Position numbers and translations under genes: made by a program | Notes under the pieces: generated by a model | What the model was told of the DNA's origin: nothing | What the model saw: only the letters and a program-made list of their open reading frames with translations | The model's database searches: none | In this document: one piece after another, positions 15,585 through 24,092 of the stretch | Layout: the number at the start of each line of letters is the position of its first letter | How positions within the stretch are numbered: position 1 is the stretch's first letter | Source: Microcella alkaliphila | GTDB taxonomy: Bacteria; Actinomycetota; Actinomycetes; Actinomycetales; Microbacteriaceae | Assembly: GCF_004216855.1 (NCBI RefSeq) | Contig: NZ_SGXT01000016.1 | Coordinates: 1-64,000, forward strand | DNA: 64,000 bases | Reading direction: 5' to 3'

Positions 15585-16904
15585 ATGAACAGCACGATGG
15601 AGTGTCTCACCGACTGGATGACACGCCAGCGCTGGTATGCCGGCAAGGGCCGACTGCCGAACCTGCTTGAGGTGACCCGCGACGAGTGGCCGTCGGAGGA
15701 TCCGGATGCGCGGATTCTCGTGCTCATCGTGCGCGACCTCGCCAACAATCCGCCGTCACTGTACCACGTGCCGATCGTGCTGCGGCAGACGGTGCCGAAG
15801 GGTGCCGGGCCGACCATGGTGGGCCGCAATACCGACGGCGACTACCTCTTCGACGGGGCTCACGACCCGGCCTACACGAGCGCGCTGCTGCGCCGGATGC
15901 ACGTGCACCGGCAGGATCGCACCTCACGCGTGCACGGCGGGGAGCAGTCGAACACGTCGATCATCTTCGACCGGGGAGGCGAGGCGCCTGTCGTGGCGAA
16001 GGTGTTCCGGCTGGTGCACGCGGGCGAGAACCCCGATGTGACGCTGCCGTCGGCGTTGACGGCGCGCGGCTACCGCCAGGTGCCGCGGATGCTCGGCTCG
16101 GTGACCGGCTACTGGGATGACCCGCACGAGCCGAGCCGCTCGTTCTCGGGTCACCTCGCGTTTGCGCAGGAGTTTGTGCGCGACGTGGTCGACGGGTGGG
16201 AGTTGGCGCTTGAGCGCGCCGCCGCTGGGGATGCGTTCGTCGACGAGGCGACAGAGCTGGGACGCGTGACGGCGCGCATCCACGCGGGTCTCGCCGAGGC
16301 GATGCCGGTGCGCCCCGCGACGCTGGGCGACATCGTGGGGTTCGTCGCTGGCTGGCACCAGCGGCTCGCGGTGGCGAGCTCGGACGTGCCGGCGCTGCGC
16401 GAGCTGCGGCCCGCGATCGAGGCGGTGTACGACGCGGCCCAGGATGCACCGTGGCCCGACCTGCAGCGTGTGCACGGCGACTACCACCTGGGGCAGGTGC
16501 TGCGTCGCGCGAGCGGCGAATGGGTCGTCGTCGACTTCGAGGGCGAGCCGCTGCGCCCGCTCGATGAGCGCACCCGGGTCGACTCGCCGCTGCGCGATGT
16601 CGCCGGCATGCTGCGGTCGTTCGACTACGTGACCGGGGCACGGTTGAACACCGCCCCCGACGCGGATGCACGGGCGCGCGTCGACGCCGCCTGGTCGCGC
16701 GGCACCCGCCACGCATTCCTCGACGGCTACATCGCCGAGTCGGGCGTGGATCTGCGCGCCCACCGCGCGCTGCTCGACGCCTTCGAGCTCGACAAGGCCG
16801 TGTACGAGGCCATGTATGAGGCGCGTAACCGCCCCACATGGTTGCCGATCCCGATGGATGCGGTGCGATACCTGGTCTCGGAAGCCCGCGCCAGCGCCCG
16901 CTAA
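15585..16904 (+). CDS. Maltokinase-like aminoglycoside-phosphotransferase-fold kinase
   Basis: A 439-residue protein with a maltokinase N-terminal cap-like region (WMTRQRWYAGKGR at about 11-23, typical of the family) and a C-terminal APH-fold kinase. Catalytic loop VHGDYHLGQVL has D299 as base, and VVDFEGEPLRP near residue 317 is the metal-binding DFG equivalent. Maltokinase makes maltose-1-phosphate from maltose and ATP, feeding GlgE-type alpha-glucan synthesis from trehalose. No treS or glgE neighbour is present, so substrate assignment rests on the cap motif. TAGGGT (15572-15577) lies 7 nt before the ATG (leaderless). The stop codon lies in the loop of a 7-bp hairpin. Confidence 0.8.
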   Translation: MNSTMECLTDWMTRQRWYAGKGRLPNLLEVTRDEWPSEDPDARILVLIVRDLANNPPSLYHVPIVLRQTVPKGAGPTMVGRNTDGDYLFDGAHDPAYTSALLRRMHVHRQDRTSRVHGGEQSNTSIIFDRGGEAPVVAKVFRLVHAGENPDVTLPSALTARGYRQVPRMLGSVTGYWDDPHEPSRSFSGHLAFAQEFVRDVVDGWELALERAAAGDAFVDEATELGRVTARIHAGLAEAMPVRPATLGDIVGFVAGWHQRLAVASSDVPALRELRPAIEAVYDAAQDAPWPDLQRVHGDYHLGQVLRRASGEWVVVDFEGEPLRPLDERTRVDSPLRDVAGMLRSFDYVTGARLNTAPDADARARVDAAWSRGTRHAFLDGYIAESGVDLRAHRALLDAFELDKAVYEAMYEARNRPTWLPIPMDAVRYLVSEARASAR

Positions 16905-16911
16905 CGGGCGC
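16894..16911 (+). terminator. Hairpin with the stop codon in its loop
   Basis: GCGCCCG (16894-16900) pairs perfectly with CGGGCGC (16905-16911); the CTAA loop contains the TAA stop of the maltokinase-like gene. No U-tract follows. It could mark the 3' end or affect release; function inferred only from position. Confidence 0.35.
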
Positions 16912-17008
16912 CTACGCCATACGAGGCGCGCGCTGCCCGCGTTTTCCGACGTGCCCAAATTGTCCGGGGTTTCCGGCGATTCCCTCCCGAAAGCACTCCC
17001 CCTCCCCC

Positions 17009-17050
17009 GCGACTACTCCGCTGTAGGACGTCCTACAGCGGAGTAGTCGC
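17009..17050. repeat. Perfect 42-bp palindrome with no spacer
   Basis: The 21-bp left arm begins GCGACTACTCCGCTGTAGG and is followed at once by its exact reverse complement, centred on GAC|GTC at 17029/17030. Reading either strand gives the same peptide end (DYSAVGRPTAE then stop). It lies in an otherwise empty 303-bp stretch (16912-17214) between the maltokinase-like gene and an AbiEi-like remnant; I see no other feature there. The structure could be a protein-binding dyad, a terminator-like stem, or the scar of a mobile element end. Confidence 0.9.
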
Positions 17051-17214
17051 TGGCAGAGTGGGATGACATCTGAGAGACAGCGGTGATCGTGGCGGAAAAC
17101 CGGTCTCGGTCATGCTCGTTGCGACCGGATGCGGCTCCTCCACGTGACGCCCGTAGCGCGCGCCATCCCGAAAACCAGACTGACGCGCGGCGGCCGAGAC
17201 CGCCTGCACCCACC

Positions 17215-17772
17215 ATGGGATCCATGTGGAGCCCCCGCAGCATCGCCCGCCTCCTCGCAGACCTCGGCGGCATCGCCTCAGCCCGCGAGCTCTACCCGTA
17301 CGGTCTCGACGCTCAAAACCTTCGGATCGCGCACGACTACGACTCCCTACGGCGCATCCGGCGCGGGTGGTACGCGCACCCCGAGATTGCCTCGCCCATC
17401 GTGCACGCGTGGGCGTGGAGCGGGCTTCTCACCTGTCGGTCCGCACGCGAATTTGGCACCGACCCCTACCGGCAGGATGCACACCTCACGCTCCCCCTGC
17501 ACATCTGCGTCCGCGCAAACTCGCCGATCGCGAGCCGGCCGCTCAGCGCCCGCAGCACCGTACCGGTCGTCATTCACTGGGAAACACTTCCGGAGCACGA
17601 CGACGAACCCGACCGCCGCAGCCCGCGAAGACTCATCCCCACAGCCACAACGATCGCCCGTCACGAATCAACCTGCGATCGCGAGCGCGCGCCCACCTAC
17701 TGCCGACCGGTCAGCCGCGTGCGACATCCGCCGTCAGCGGGGTGGTTGCCAGAAACCGGCTGGCTCGCCTGA
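17215..17772 (+). pseudogene. Truncated AbiEi-antitoxin-domain/DUF559-type gene remnant
   Basis: About 185 codons from ATG 17215 (or 17224). The first 60 residues look like the winged-helix antitoxin domain of AbiEi-type proteins: IARLLADLGGIASARELYPY, then LRRIRRGWYAHP. These are followed by VHAWAWSGLLTCRSAREFG and a PLHICVRANS strand, which in intact relatives lead into a longer domain, often a DUF559 nuclease. Here the sequence after VVIHWETL becomes an unrelated Arg/Pro/Thr-rich tail and stops, so the C-terminal half is missing. Calling it broken is inference from family architecture. It abuts the 42-bp palindrome region upstream and the SNF2 helicase stop downstream. Confidence 0.5.
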
Positions 17773-17783
17773 CAAACGGGCCC

Positions 17784-19913
17784 CTACTTTCCGCCGAGCG
17801 CGTCGGTCAGCAGCGAGATGAGCGCCTGCAGCTGGACCGTGCCCTCGGCCGCGACCTCCTCGTCCGACCCGTCGAGCGCGCGCGCGGCGAGGCCCGCCTT
17901 CGCGTCGATGAGGTCGGCGATGCGCGCGTCGATCGTCTGCGCGGCCAGGATGCGCCACGCCGTGACCGGCATCTCCTGACCGATGCGGTGCACGCGGTCG
18001 ATCGCCTGCGTCTGCTCCGCCGACGTCCACGACAACTCCGCCAACACCACGTTCGACGCGGCCTGCAAGTTCAGGCCGACACCAGCAGCGGTCAGCGAAC
18101 AGACGATGACCGACACGTCCTCGTCGTTCGTGAACGCGTCGATCGCCTCCTGGCGCGCCTTCGACGACTGGTCGCCGCGCACGCTCACCGAGCGCAAGCC
18201 GGCCTGCGCGAAGTGCTGCTCCGCCGCATCCATCACGTCGATGTGCTTCGCGAAGAACACGACCTTGCCGACGTTACGGGCCAGCTGCGCCGTGTAGTCC
18301 GCGGCGAGCACTGCTTTCGCGGTACCGATCTGGCGCACCATCGTGAAGACGTTGTCGCCCGTCGACGACTGGCGCGACTCCTCCAGCTCGGCGGCCGCAA
18401 CGAGGCGCACCAGCTCGTGGTCGGTCTCCACCGGTGGCACCTCCCGGGCCTCGGCGGCGCGACGGTACCGCGTGAGCAGCCGCGCGATGAGCGCGCGCTC
18501 GCTGGCGCGGATCGACCGCCCGATCTCGTCATCCAGCTCGACCGGGATGTCGGCGATGCGGCGCGCCGGGATGTCGGAGGCGACATCCACCTTCTTGCGC
18601 CGCACGATGCCCATGTCGATGACGGCCTTTCGAGCCTCGCTGAAGAACCCGGGGTCGGCGGGGGTGAGCCCCGTCTCTTCCAGCTTCCCCATCAGCTCGC
18701 CGAGCGGCTTCTTGTCGTCGATCCAGCCGAGGAACTTCCAGATCATTCGGAAGTCCTCGATCTGGTTGATCAGCGGCGTACCCGTCAGCGCCATCATCAG
18801 CGCCTTCGGGTGCAACATCCGGATGCTCGCGGCCAGCGACTGCACGTGCCGCGAGCGCTGAGACGTCGCGTTCTTGATGAAGTGCGCCTCGTCGACGACC
18901 ATGCCCTTGAAGCCGAAACGGCCGAGCCAACCCACGTGCCGATCGAGGATCTCGTAGTTGACGATGATGACGTCGGCGAACGCGTCCAGGTCGTCCCCGT
19001 CGCCGTGCACGACGGTCGCCGAGCGCTGCGGAATCCAGCGCTCCACCTCGCGCGCCCAGTTCGTCTTCACGACGTTCGGCACGACGACCAGCAACGGAAA
19101 AGCCTTCGCCACGTTCGCCGCCATGAGCGCCTGCGCAGTCTTGCCGAGACCCGGCTCGTCGGCGAGCAGGAAGGTGCGGTGGCCGGCCTTGACCGACTCG
19201 ACGAGACGTGCCTGGTGGCGCATGAGGGGAAGGCCGCCGGGGGTTGCGAGCGAGTCGGCCTCGGGCAGCTCCATCGTGGCGGCCTGGCCACCGGCGCCGT
19301 ACTCGAACGAGCGGAACAGCGGCTCGATGAGCTCCCAGTTGGCGAGCCGCGTCGAGGCCGGCTTCCGCGGCGGGGTCAGAGCCGACAGGTCGGGGGCGAG
19401 GAAGGGGTTCGCCAGCTGCGCCTGCTTGACGCTCGGCGGCGTCACCTGCTTGGCCACGTCGGGGGCGACCTCGATCGCCTCGGTGACGATGATGAGCTCG
19501 TCGGGCTCAAGCTCGGCGCCCGAGGCGAGCAGCATGTCGCGGCGCAGCGCCTTCGCGGTGTCTGACACCTTCGCTTCCGGTGCGAGCAGGGCGATGAGCG
19601 AGGTGTCGCGGGCGGCGGTTTTCGCCATAATGCCCGCGAGGCCGTCGAGACGCTTCAGGACCTCGGCCCGCTCTGACTCGGGAACCTCAGCGTCGTCTTT
19701 CACGCGTGCACGTTCTTCGCGCACGAGTAAGGCCGCCACCTGGAACTTGGTGCGGTTCGACGGGCTCACCTTGCCGCGGCCGGCGGCGTTCTCGACCTCA
19801 CGCACGGCGCGGGCAAGAATCGGGATGATGCCCTCTTCGTCGAGGGGTCGACGGCGTCGCCGCGCCTGAGTGCCGCGGGCGTTGTTTTTGGTGCGCTGGC
19901 CGGTCTGGGCCAT
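17784..19913 (-). CDS. SNF2-family DEAD-like helicase/ATPase
   Basis: A 709-residue SNF2-type ATPase that would remodel or translocate on double-stranded DNA. After a basic N-terminus and a helical region, the first RecA lobe has LMRHQARLVESV (Q-motif region), Walker A DEPGLGKTAQAL near residue 255 and the VVDEAHFIKN box near 338. The second lobe has VVFFAKHIDVMDAAE, then GVGLNLQAA and QAIDRVHRIGQ near 640, the classic SNF2 motif VI. The layout is closest to SMARCAL1-like helicases. ATG 19913 has a GAGGAGG site; a TAGACT -10 candidate sits about 150 nt upstream (20066-20071). It is a single gene, with no methyltransferase or nuclease nearby to suggest restriction-type function. Confidence 0.85.
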   Translation of the reverse strand: MAQTGQRTKNNARGTQARRRRRPLDEEGIIPILARAVREVENAAGRGKVSPSNRTKFQVAALLVREERARVKDDAEVPESERAEVLKRLDGLAGIMAKTAARDTSLIALLAPEAKVSDTAKALRRDMLLASGAELEPDELIIVTEAIEVAPDVAKQVTPPSVKQAQLANPFLAPDLSALTPPRKPASTRLANWELIEPLFRSFEYGAGGQAATMELPEADSLATPGGLPLMRHQARLVESVKAGHRTFLLADEPGLGKTAQALMAANVAKAFPLLVVVPNVVKTNWAREVERWIPQRSATVVHGDGDDLDAFADVIIVNYEILDRHVGWLGRFGFKGMVVDEAHFIKNATSQRSRHVQSLAASIRMLHPKALMMALTGTPLINQIEDFRMIWKFLGWIDDKKPLGELMGKLEETGLTPADPGFFSEARKAVIDMGIVRRKKVDVASDIPARRIADIPVELDDEIGRSIRASERALIARLLTRYRRAAEAREVPPVETDHELVRLVAAAELEESRQSSTGDNVFTMVRQIGTAKAVLAADYTAQLARNVGKVVFFAKHIDVMDAAEQHFAQAGLRSVSVRGDQSSKARQEAIDAFTNDEDVSVIVCSLTAAGVGLNLQAASNVVLAELSWTSAEQTQAIDRVHRIGQEMPVTAWRILAAQTIDARIADLIDAKAGLAARALDGSDEEVAAEGTVQLQALISLLTDALGGK

Positions 19914-20130
19914 GACCCTCCTCGGGTGCAAACGTGTGACATCTCGCGGTTCTCGTGCGCGGCCCGCGAGGGTGGAGCGTCGGCCCCGCGGTGGGTCACA
20001 AAGGCCGGGAGCATCTCGTGCCCTGACCCGGTCGAGAACGCCCGGTGGGCCGAAATGCCGCCACCAGTCTAGTGCACCGGCGCCCGCACATGACGAATCA
20101 TGCCGCGCAAGGAGGCGGAGAGGGGCGTGT

Positions 20131-21048
20131 GTGTTGCACGATAATCCTGTGCAGCATCCGTCCTTTCCCCCAGTCGCCGTTTTGGACGGCGGACTCGGCA
20201 GTCACCTCGAGGCGATCGGCCACGACCTGAGCGGCGACCTCTGGAGCGCCCGCCTGCTTCACGACCATCCGGACGCGATTCGGGATGCTCATCACGACTA
20301 CTTCACGTCTGGTGCCGATATCGCGATTTCCGCCTCCTATCAGCTCTCGTTCGAGGGCGCGCGCCGGCGCGGACTGTCCGATGACGACGCGACCGAGCTG
20401 ATGCGTGCGAGTGTGACCCTCGCCGCCGAGGCCCGCGACGAGCACCGGCCCGATGGGCTGGTGGCGGCCTCCGTTGGCCCCTACGGCGCCGCGCGAGCCG
20501 ACGGGTCCGAGTACCGCGGCGACTACGACCTCGACCGCGCCGGACTGCGCGCGTGGCACGCGCGGCGTCTCACCGTGCTCGCCGAGAGCGGCGCGGACCT
20601 GCTCGCCATCGAAACCATTCCGAGCCGTGCTGAATCGAGGGCGCTGCTCGAGCTGCTGCGCGGGACGGGCGTCGCGGCGTGGTTGTCGTTCACGGTGGTC
20701 GACGGGCGGCTGCGCACCGGCGAGAGCCTCGCGGACGCGTTTGCGGACGCCGACGCGGTCGACGAGATCGTCGCGGTCGGCATCAACTGCTCCCACCCCG
20801 CGGAGGTCTCGGGCGCGATCCGCGCCGCGCGCTCCGTGACCGACAAGCCGATCGTCGTCTACCCGAACAGTGGCGAGCAGTGGAATCGGGCGCAGCGACG
20901 CTGGGAGGGCGAGCCCGGCTTTGCTCCCGCGCAGGTGTCGCGGTGGCTGGAGCAGGGAGCGAGCATCGTCGGCGGATGCTGCCGGGTCGGTCCCGCCGAG
21001 ATCGCGGGTATCGCCGACGTCGTCCGCAGGCACGCCCCCGCTACGTGA
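20131..21048 (+). CDS. mmuM: Homocysteine S-methyltransferase
   Basis: A 305-residue methyltransferase that uses S-methylmethionine (or SAM) to methylate homocysteine to methionine. It has an (alpha/beta)8 fold beginning VAVLDGGLGSHLE. The zinc site is GINCSHP near residue 217 and the paired cysteines of GGCCRVGP near residue 287. Family-typical segments include ISASYQLSFEGARRRG and SVGPYGA. GTG 20131 has a GGAGAGG site 7 nt upstream; GTG 20149 is an alternative start. The end overlaps the convergent ABC ATPase by 8 bp. The adjacent amino-acid ABC operon may import its methyl donor, but nothing in the sequence proves that. Confidence 0.85.
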   Translation: MLHDNPVQHPSFPPVAVLDGGLGSHLEAIGHDLSGDLWSARLLHDHPDAIRDAHHDYFTSGADIAISASYQLSFEGARRRGLSDDDATELMRASVTLAAEARDEHRPDGLVAASVGPYGAARADGSEYRGDYDLDRAGLRAWHARRLTVLAESGADLLAIETIPSRAESRALLELLRGTGVAAWLSFTVVDGRLRTGESLADAFADADAVDEIVAVGINCSHPAEVSGAIRAARSVTDKPIVVYPNSGEQWNRAQRRWEGEPGFAPAQVSRWLEQGASIVGGCCRVGPAEIAGIADVVRRHAPAT

Positions 21049-21778
21049 GGAACCGAGCGAGGAAGGCGCGTGTGCGGTCCTCCCGGGGCTCGCGCAACAG
21101 CTGAGCGGCCGGCCCTTCCTCGACGATGACGCCGCCGTCGAGGAAGACGACGCGGTCTGCCACGTCGCGGGCGAACGCCATCTCGTGCGTCGCCATCACG
21201 ATCGTCGTGCCCTCGTTCTTCAGGTCGCGAACGAGGTCGAGCACCTCGACGACCAGTTCGGGGTCGAGCGCCGAGGTGATCTCGTCGAGCAGCAGCAGTT
21301 CGGGGTTGGTCGCGATCGCCCGCACGATGGCGACGCGCTGCTGCTGACCGCCGGAGAGGCGGTCGGGATACTCGCGTGCCTTGCCCGCCAATCCGACGCG
21401 ATCGAGCAGCTCGAGCGCGGTCGCCTCGGCCGTTGCGCGCGGGATGCGCAGCACGCGACGGCTCGCGAGCGTGACGTTGTCGATGACCCGAATGTGCGGG
21501 AACAGGTTGAACTGCTGGAACACCGTTCCGATACGGGCGCGCACCCGGTCGGCGTGCACCCGCGGGTCGGAGATGTCGGTGTCGCGCAACCAGATCTGGC
21601 CGTCGTCGATGCGCTCGAGCAGGTTGACGCACCGCAGCAGGGTTGACTTACCCGATCCGCTGGCACCGATGAGCGCGACGACGTCGTGTTCGGCCACGGT
21701 CAGGTCGACCCCGCCGAGCACCTCGGTGTCGCCGAATCGCTTGCGCACGCCGTCGAGCCGGAGGACAGGCGGGGTCAT
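21041..21778 (-). CDS. Polar amino-acid ABC transporter ATP-binding protein
   Basis: A 245-residue ATPase of the GlnQ/HisP type energising amino-acid uptake at the inner face of the membrane. Walker A GASGSGKST at 38-46, Q-loop FQQFNLFPH near 88, signature LSGGQQQR at 141-148, Walker B LLLLDEITSALDP from 161, and the switch His in ATHEMAFA. It is the last gene of a three-gene operon; its ATG overlaps the permease stop by 4 bp, so subunit synthesis is coupled. Confidence 0.92.
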   Translation of the reverse strand: MTPPVLRLDGVRKRFGDTEVLGGVDLTVAEHDVVALIGASGSGKSTLLRCVNLLERIDDGQIWLRDTDISDPRVHADRVRARIGTVFQQFNLFPHIRVIDNVTLASRRVLRIPRATAEATALELLDRVGLAGKAREYPDRLSGGQQQRVAIVRAIATNPELLLLDEITSALDPELVVEVLDLVRDLKNEGTTIVMATHEMAFARDVADRVVFLDGGVIVEEGPAAQLLREPREDRTRAFLARFLT

Positions 21779-22629
21779 ACGAGGCTCCCCATCTGTTCGC
21801 GCGCCCTGAGACGTGCCGTGTACCAGTCGGTGAGGCGAATCATCGGAAGCGCCAGCAGCACGAACAGCAGGCCCGCGACGACGTAGGGGGTGAAGTTGAA
21901 GTTCGCGGCCGTCTCGATCTGCGCGGCACGCACGGCGTCGACCACCCCGAGCACCGAGATCAGCCCGACATCTTTCTGCATGGCCACGAAGTCGTTCATG
22001 AGGGCCGGGGTGACCTTACGCACTGCCTGGGGAAGCACGACGATGCGCATCGACTGCCCGTGGTTCAGGCCCAGGGAACGCGCGGCCAGCCGCTGCGAGG
22101 GATGCACGGCCTCGATTCCGGCGCGGAACACCTCGCTCACGTACGCCGAATACGTCAGGATGAGCGCGATTGTGCCCCAGAACTGCGCGCTGTTGCGGGG
22201 AAACAGCTCGAGGCCGGGGAGCCCGAAGCCGACGAGGAACAGCACGATGATCAACGGCAGGCCGCGGAACAGGTCGGTGTAGGCGGCCGCAAGGGCGCGC
22301 AGCGGGAACCAGATCGGCCCCCGAAGCGTGCGAATCGTCGCGAGCAGCACACTCAGCACGAGCACGCCGATCACCGCGAAGAACAGCACCTGCACGTTGA
22401 TCCACAGACCCGCGATCACGCGCGGCCAGGCGGCGATCGCAGTCTCCAGGTCGAAGAAGCTGCGCTGCACGCGGTTCCAGCCCGGCGTGTTGATGATCGT
22501 GATCCACACGATCACCGCGAAGACGATCGTGGAGACGAAGGAGATCAGTACCGAGCGCGCATTCTGCTTCCGCCGATAGGCACGCCGACCGAGTTCGACG
22601 TCGCTGACGGTTTCGCGGGACGCTGGCAC
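21775..22629 (-). CDS. Polar amino-acid ABC transporter permease
   Basis: A 284-residue HisM/GlnP-type permease. After a cytoplasmic N-terminus there are about five membrane segments (for example SVLISFVSTIVFAVIVWIT and GLPLIIVLFLVGFG). The EAA-like coupling loop that contacts the ATPase runs from VFRAGIEAVHPSQ to RSLGLN. GTG 22629 overlaps the last base of the binding-protein stop (TAGTG), which decides the start; a longer frame to 22668 lies within that gene. A single permease implies a homodimer. Substrate: probably a polar or branched amino acid, not resolvable. Confidence 0.88.
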   Translation of the reverse strand: MPASRETVSDVELGRRAYRRKQNARSVLISFVSTIVFAVIVWITIINTPGWNRVQRSFFDLETAIAAWPRVIAGLWINVQVLFFAVIGVLVLSVLLATIRTLRGPIWFPLRALAAAYTDLFRGLPLIIVLFLVGFGLPGLELFPRNSAQFWGTIALILTYSAYVSEVFRAGIEAVHPSQRLAARSLGLNHGQSMRIVVLPQAVRKVTPALMNDFVAMQKDVGLISVLGVVDAVRAAQIETAANFNFTPYVVAGLLFVLLALPMIRLTDWYTARLRAREQMGSLV

Positions 22630-23462
22630 TACTGCAGGATAGGCGCGCCCGCGTCGGCGCCGAGCCACTCGTCGGCGATGTCCGCCAGGCGACCGCTGTC
22701 GCGCAGGCGGTCAACCGCGGCCGAGACCGCCTCCGTCAGCGGGCTGTCCTTGGCGAGCACGAGGCCCCACTCGTCGCTGATGCCGGCGTCGGCCGGCAGC
22801 TGGCCGAGCAGCACGCCGCCCTCGAGCACGACGGCGCTGAGGAAGAACGCGGTCGGAAGGTCGACGACGATGGCGTCAACGGTGCCGTTCTGCAGCGCCA
22901 GCACCGCGTCATCGTTCGTGTTGAACGCCTGGGCACCGGCCGTGGGCGCGATCTGCTGCTCGATCGCGGTGAAGCTCGTCGTTCCGGTCGCGGCGCCAAT
23001 CAGGAAGCCCTCCAGGTCGGCAAGGCTCGCCGCGCCAGCGGCGGGCGACGACTCGACGGTAATCACCGCCTGCGGCGTTGCGTAGTACGGGGTCGAGAAG
23101 TCGACGTTTTCGGCCCGCTCCGCGGTGATCGTGTACTGCTGCAGGTTGAAGTCGAAGGTCTTCGGGCCCGGCTGAATCGCCGACTCGAAGCTCGTGCGCA
23201 CCCACACCACGTCCTCGGGCGCGAATCCGAGCTCCTCGGCCACGGCGTACGCGACCGCCGCTTCGAACCCTTCACCCGTGGTGGGGTCGTCGTCGATCAC
23301 GTACGGGAAGTAGGCGGGCTCACCGGTGGCGATCGTCAACACGCCCTCCGTGACGTAGCCGCTCACATCATCGGCGGGCGCATCGGCGGCGCAGCCGGCG
23401 AGAACGAGCGCGGATGCCGCAAGAGCGGCGAGCGGGGTAAGACGACGGATGCGCGTGGTCAC
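22629..23462 (-). CDS. Amino-acid ABC transporter substrate-binding lipoprotein
   Basis: A 277-residue extracytoplasmic solute-binding protein (family 3). The signal ends in a lipobox LVLAGC, so the mature protein is lipid-anchored at Cys24. The mature domain starts GVLTIATGEPAYFPYV and shows the two-lobe periplasmic-binding pattern, including FDFNLQQYTITAERA and NVDFSTPYY, where polar amino acids are bound. It is the first gene of the operon. GTG 23462 is set by a GGAGG site. The 23463-23546 upstream stretch holds only a weak CACAAT box and no gene. Confidence 0.88.
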   Translation of the reverse strand: MTTRIRRLTPLAALAASALVLAGCAADAPADDVSGYVTEGVLTIATGEPAYFPYVIDDDPTTGEGFEAAVAYAVAEELGFAPEDVVWVRTSFESAIQPGPKTFDFNLQQYTITAERAENVDFSTPYYATPQAVITVESSPAAGAASLADLEGFLIGAATGTTSFTAIEQQIAPTAGAQAFNTNDDAVLALQNGTVDAIVVDLPTAFFLSAVVLEGGVLLGQLPADAGISDEWGLVLAKDSPLTEAVSAAVDRLRDSGRLADIADEWLGADAGAPILQ

Positions 23463-23546
23463 GAGGGCCTCCAGGTGCGGTGAAAGTGCGGGTGACAGTC
23501 ATTGTGAACCGTGGTCCGGTTTCGACGCGCGATCCGGGTCGAATTG

Positions 23547-24092
23547 TTACGCCCCCCTAAGACCACCTCGCGCAGCGCGGCTACACGCCGCCGCCTCTAC
23601 CGCCGCCCGAGGATCCCCGCCGCCGGAGCCGCCCGATGAACTCGTGCCCGAGTAGCTCGACGACAGGGTGGAGCTGACCGAGCCGACGCCGGCGGCGAAG
23701 GCGCCGACGGTAAACGGGCGCGCGCCGCGGAACCAGCTGGGCGACTCACCCTCGGCGTAGAACGAGCCGAGCTCTGCCGCCCACTCTTTCTCGTGGCCGA
23801 ACAGCACCGCCCAGGGCAACAGCCGCTCGATCAGCTTCAGCCGCGCCCCGCGGTCGTTCGGGTCGATCGGTTCGCGCAGCGCACCCTGCGGCGACTGCAG
23901 CACGCGCGTGCGACCGGCTACGGCGAGGCGGATGTACTGGTCGAGACCGGTGAGGTGATCGTTCACCTCGGCGCCGGCTGCGCTGAGTGGCTGCCGCGAC
24001 AGCAACCCGGCGGTGACGATCGCGTCGAGCGGAGCGGCCACGCCGACCAGCATCGCCGTGACGAGACCCCGCAGTGCGACGATGGGGCGCAT
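23547..24092 (-). pseudogene. N-truncated, frameshifted DUF2207 membrane-protein remnant
   Basis: The frame encodes one hydrophobic stretch (RGLVTAMLVGVAAPLDAIV) and then a recognisable DUF2207 cytoplasmic domain: HLTGLDQYIRLA, RVLQSPQGALR, DPNDRGARLKLIERLLPWAV, FGHEKEWAAELGSFYAEG and a Ser/Gly tail SSTLSSSYSGTSSS. Intact relatives are much longer, with a large extracytoplasmic N-terminus, and end in a Gly-rich run. Here the Gly run leaves frame near 23600-23625; the alternative frame reads GSSGGGRGGGV and stops at 23581, the expected family ending. Both the missing N-terminus and this shift indicate decay. Its ATG and that of the divergent peptidase overlap on opposite strands. Confidence 0.65.

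Noticed and set aside
17009-17050. Palindrome as an ordinary intrinsic terminator of the maltokinase-like gene
   Set aside because: No U-tract, over 100 nt from the stop, and a separate hairpin already lies at the stop; kept instead as an unexplained palindrome.
17226-19565. 779-codon plus-strand frame opposite the SNF2 gene
   Set aside because: Arg/Leu/Val-rich shadow of a gene with complete SNF2 motifs.
19914-20130. Possible SAM-type riboswitch before mmuM
   Set aside because: No conserved SAM-aptamer core could be recognised; the region mostly serves as the SNF2 leader and promoter on the other strand.
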